From NCBI GenBank assembly GCA_900767875.1, contig CAAGAT010000033.1:1-32663 (forward strand): DNA of 32,663 bases, in the 5' to 3' direction. Below are positions 30,515 through 32,663 of the stretch, one piece after another; within the stretch, counting starts at the first letter, position 1, and each line of letters opens with the position of its first letter. Position numbers and translations under genes: made by a program. The notes below the pieces were generated by a model. The model saw only the letters and a list, made by a program, of their open reading frames with translations, was not told the DNA's origin and did not search any database. Source of the stretch: an uncultured Sutterella sp. (GTDB taxonomy: Bacteria; Pseudomonadota; Gammaproteobacteria; Burkholderiales; Burkholderiaceae_F).

Positions 30515-32299
30515 TTACTTGAGCCAGTCCTTGCCGAGCTTGGTGGGCTTGAGAGTGACCTTCGAGAGGAAGGTCTTGGGTTTGCCGAGCAGCACGGCCC
30601 AGGCCAGCAGCGAGTCGTCGCGGAAGGCGTGGATGAGGATTTCATCGCCTTCGCTGTAGCGCGCGAGCAGCTCGGTGAGGTTGTTGCCCTTCACGCGCAC
30701 GCCGTCCAGGGCGATGATCACGTCGCCGGGGGCAATGCCGATCCACTGGGCGGTTTCTTTGTCAAAGACGTTGCGCACGGTAAAGCCGGCTTCGCCGCCG
30801 CTGCCGCTGATGCCCAGATACTTGCGCTCGGCGCTCGTTTCGGACTCTTCGAGCGTCACGCCCAGCGGCTTGAGGTGGGCGGCGTAGTCCACCGGAATGG
30901 CCGTCTGCGTGAGATCCGCAAGCAACGCCGTCAGATCCAGATCCGTGGCGCGCACGAAGATTTCCGAGACGTCGTCGGCGCGAATGCCGCTGTAGTCGTC
31001 CCCGGCGGCCTTGTAGTCCTCCCACAGCAGACGCATGACGTCGTCGAGGGACTTCTTGGACTTGCTCTTGCGGCGGATTTCCGCATCGAGCACCCAGGCG
31101 GCCATGGCGCCCTGACGGTAGTAGGAGACGTGGGCGTTGACGGTGTTGGCCGTGGGCTTGTAGAACTTGATCCAGGCGTCAAAGCTGGCCTGCTCGAGGC
31201 TCTGGGCCATGTGAGCGGGCGTTTCGACGACCGCCTTGAGGTTCTTGGAGAGTAGCTTGGCGTAGGCCTCGTCGTCGATGAGGCCGGCGCGGCGCACGAT
31301 CAGGCTCTCGTAGTAACTCGTAAAGCCCTCAAAGAGCCACAGCAGCGAGGTGTAGGTCTCGGCCGAGAAGTCGGCCTGCACGAAGGCGGCCGGCTTGATG
31401 CGCTTGACGAGCCAGGTGTGGAAGTACTCGTGCGCAAAAAGCGTGAGCAGCCAGACGTAATCGTCCGTTCGCTTTTTGTCGTGGGTGCAGGGCAGCCACT
31501 TGCGCGGCACGGCCAGCGCCGTGCTGTTGCGGTGCTCCAGGCCCCCCGCCAGGGCACCCGTGACGTTCAAGAGGAACGTGTATTCGGCACCGGCGGGGCA
31601 CTTGCCCTTTTTGGGCTCGAAAAACTCAATGACCGTCTCCACGATCTTCTTGACGTCGTCGGTGAGGCGCTTTTCGTCAAAGTTGACGGGCGTTTCATTG
31701 ACGACGATGTGGTGCGTCGTGCCCTTGGCCGTGAGCGTGAGGGTGGTGAAGTCCGACAGCTCGATCGGGCAGTCGCACAGCGCCTCGTAGTCGTCGGCTT
31801 CATACAGGCCCCAGCCGAAGGGTTCGGTGGCGGCGGCGCGTTTGAGACCCGTGCCGATCTTCCAGCCTTCGACGGCCGTGTGCATTTCGTCGACGGGAGG
31901 CGTCAGATTGACGGCGATGCGCTCATCCTCGCCGCCGAGCACTTCCATGAGGGCGGCGCCCGGGTTAAAGAACCCGCGGCAGTTGTCCAGATAGCAGCCG
32001 CGCACGGACGGGTCAAAGGCCCAGACCTGGTAATAGACGAAGAGCTCTTCACCCTCCTTGCGGCCGACGGTGCTCACGCGCCAGGTCGACTTGTCGACCT
32101 TCTCAATGGGAACGGGCGTTTCGCCCAGGTAGGCCTGTTCGGCCTGAATGTTGGCCGCGAAGTCGCGGATCAGGTAAGAGCCCGAAATCCAGGCGGGCAA
32201 ACGAAGGTACTGCTCGTCGGGCGTGGGATTGTCGATGGTGATGCCGACAATGAAAAGATGCGCTTCGGGATCGAGCGGACTGATGTCGTAGCGGAGCAT
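30515..32299 (-). CDS. M61-family glycyl aminopeptidase-like metallopeptidase with PDZ domain
   Basis: A 594-residue protein. An N-terminal beta domain (about 1-180) precedes a gluzincin catalytic domain: GGLEHRNST (252-260) is the exopeptidase-like substrate motif, HEYFH (290-294) binds zinc, and E324 in WLFEGFTSYYE is the likely third ligand. A PDZ domain occupies about 490-580 (GFTVRNV, APGDVIIALDGVRV). The M61 family includes glycyl aminopeptidases of bacteria. The ATG at 32299 has TGAGGC upstream. With this start there is no signal peptide, so a cytoplasmic role is likely. The frame is open further upstream but that stretch carries A+T-rich promoter DNA. Confidence 0.92.
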   Translation of the reverse strand: MLRYDISPLDPEAHLFIVGITIDNPTPDEQYLRLPAWISGSYLIRDFAANIQAEQAYLGETPVPIEKVDKSTWRVSTVGRKEGEELFVYYQVWAFDPSVRGCYLDNCRGFFNPGAALMEVLGGEDERIAVNLTPPVDEMHTAVEGWKIGTGLKRAAATEPFGWGLYEADDYEALCDCPIELSDFTTLTLTAKGTTHHIVVNETPVNFDEKRLTDDVKKIVETVIEFFEPKKGKCPAGAEYTFLLNVTGALAGGLEHRNSTALAVPRKWLPCTHDKKRTDDYVWLLTLFAHEYFHTWLVKRIKPAAFVQADFSAETYTSLLWLFEGFTSYYESLIVRRAGLIDDEAYAKLLSKNLKAVVETPAHMAQSLEQASFDAWIKFYKPTANTVNAHVSYYRQGAMAAWVLDAEIRRKSKSKKSLDDVMRLLWEDYKAAGDDYSGIRADDVSEIFVRATDLDLTALLADLTQTAIPVDYAAHLKPLGVTLEESETSAERKYLGISGSGGEAGFTVRNVFDKETAQWIGIAPGDVIIALDGVRVKGNNLTELLARYSEGDEILIHAFRDDSLLAWAVLLGKPKTFLSKVTLKPTKLGKDWLK

Positions 32300-32389
32300 G
32301 AAAGCCTCAAAAGACACAAAAAACAAACGGTTGGAGTCAATTGTAAAGGGGCTGGGCGGGTTTTTCCGTAATTTTTTGCGCTCGGGGGC

Positions 32390-32418
32390 TTGACAAGTGA
32401 AAAACACCCCGCCATAAT
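32390..32418 (+). promoter_or_regulatory. Strong sigma70 promoter P1
   Basis: TTGACA (32390-32395), a 17-bp spacer, and CATAAT (32413-32418). This is near consensus and directed off the right edge. Confidence 0.8.
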
Positions 32419-32529
32419 TCGCAACCTTGTTTGACGAGACAGCAAAAAATGAGTCGCTTGTTCGGCTCTTTTTAATGCCTGAGGTCAACGACAAGAGCAA
32501 AATCGGGAAAACAAATTTTGAAATTGCTC

Positions 32530-32559
32530 TTGACAAGACGAATTCGATTGATATAGAAT
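32530..32559 (+). promoter_or_regulatory. Strong sigma70 promoter P2
   Basis: TTGACA (32530-32535) followed after 16 bp by TATAGAAT (32552-32559). A second strong promoter in series with P1 is typical of rRNA operons. Confidence 0.8.
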
Positions 32560-32571
32560 TTCGATCTTGTC

Positions 32572-32663
32572 GCTGCTACGAAGCAGCAACAAAGTTCTTT
32601 AAAAACTAGGCAACGAACCGATAAGCGTGAGCGCGGTGAGAAACGAAAAATCCGCACGGCGGA
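32572..32663 (+). other. Probable 16S rRNA operon leader with boxA-like element
   Basis: A GCTGCT-ACGA-AGCAGC hairpin (32572-32587) is followed by GTTCTTTAAAAA (32594-32605), which resembles the antitermination boxA, and by ACCGATAAGCGTGAG, close to leader sequences before 16S genes in betaproteobacteria. No mature rRNA sequence is present, so the gene must lie past 32663. Confidence 0.65.

Larger units (their letters stand above)
32300..32663 (+). other. Intergenic promoter region at the right edge
   Basis: No protein gene is supported. The M61 gene reads leftward from 32299, and the two plus-strand promoters and the rRNA-type leader listed below fill the rest. The segment is A+T-rich around 32360-32400 and 32500-32570. 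Confidence 0.6.

Overview
This 32.7 kb window is GC-rich bacterial chromosome with tightly packed genes. The gene set suggests an anaerobic or microaerophilic betaproteobacterium: a Desulfovibrio/Shewanella-type dimeric [FeFe] hydrogenase with an FdnI-like cytochrome b, a SAH riboswitch ahead of ahcY, AapJQM-type amino acid transport, Tex, RF3 and a rrn-type leader with a boxA-like GTTCTTTAAAA. A gut Burkholderiales of the Sutterellaceae kind would fit, but that placement is inference from gene content, not a database match. There are no insertion sequences, phage genes, tRNAs or CRISPR arrays.

Layout. 1-1242: AT-richer palindrome-rich DNA, then a self-regulated MarR gene with two operator palindromes over its promoter, followed by a small cupin gene interrupted by an in-frame amber codon. 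1322-2632 (minus): a CNNM/CBS/CorC membrane protein. 2925-6873: binding protein and two permeases of a polar amino acid ABC transporter, followed by an AtaL-like SRPBCC protein where the ATPase would be expected. 6960-13719: tex, an M20 peptidase, prfC with a structured leader, and a GNAT-HAD fusion, ending at a strong bidirectional terminator.

13754-18755 (minus) is the most distinctive region: hydA, hydB and a four-helix cytochrome b form a probable exported, membrane-anchored, quinone-linked hydrogenase. After a terminator come the maturases hydF and hydE. The third maturase, hydG, is absent from the window. A perfect FNR-type box lies about 510 bp upstream of hydA, so the operon may have a long structured leader and be induced without oxygen. 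Upstream of that, also on minus, are a HemN-family radical SAM protein, a long-chain acyl-CoA ligase, cysK and a large soluble lytic transglycosylase.

26430-30423: a 5-formyl-THF cyclo-ligase (plus), ahcY (minus) with a SAH riboswitch, then aroK-aroB (plus, overlapping by ATGA). 30515-32299 (minus): an M61 peptidase with a PDZ domain. The right end holds two consensus sigma70 promoters and a leader typical of a 16S rRNA operon; the rRNA itself would start just beyond the window.

Working together: the hydrogenase would pass electrons from H2 to the quinone pool at the outer face of the membrane. ahcY, cysK and fthC serve methyl, sulfur and one-carbon metabolism, and aroKB the shikimate pathway.
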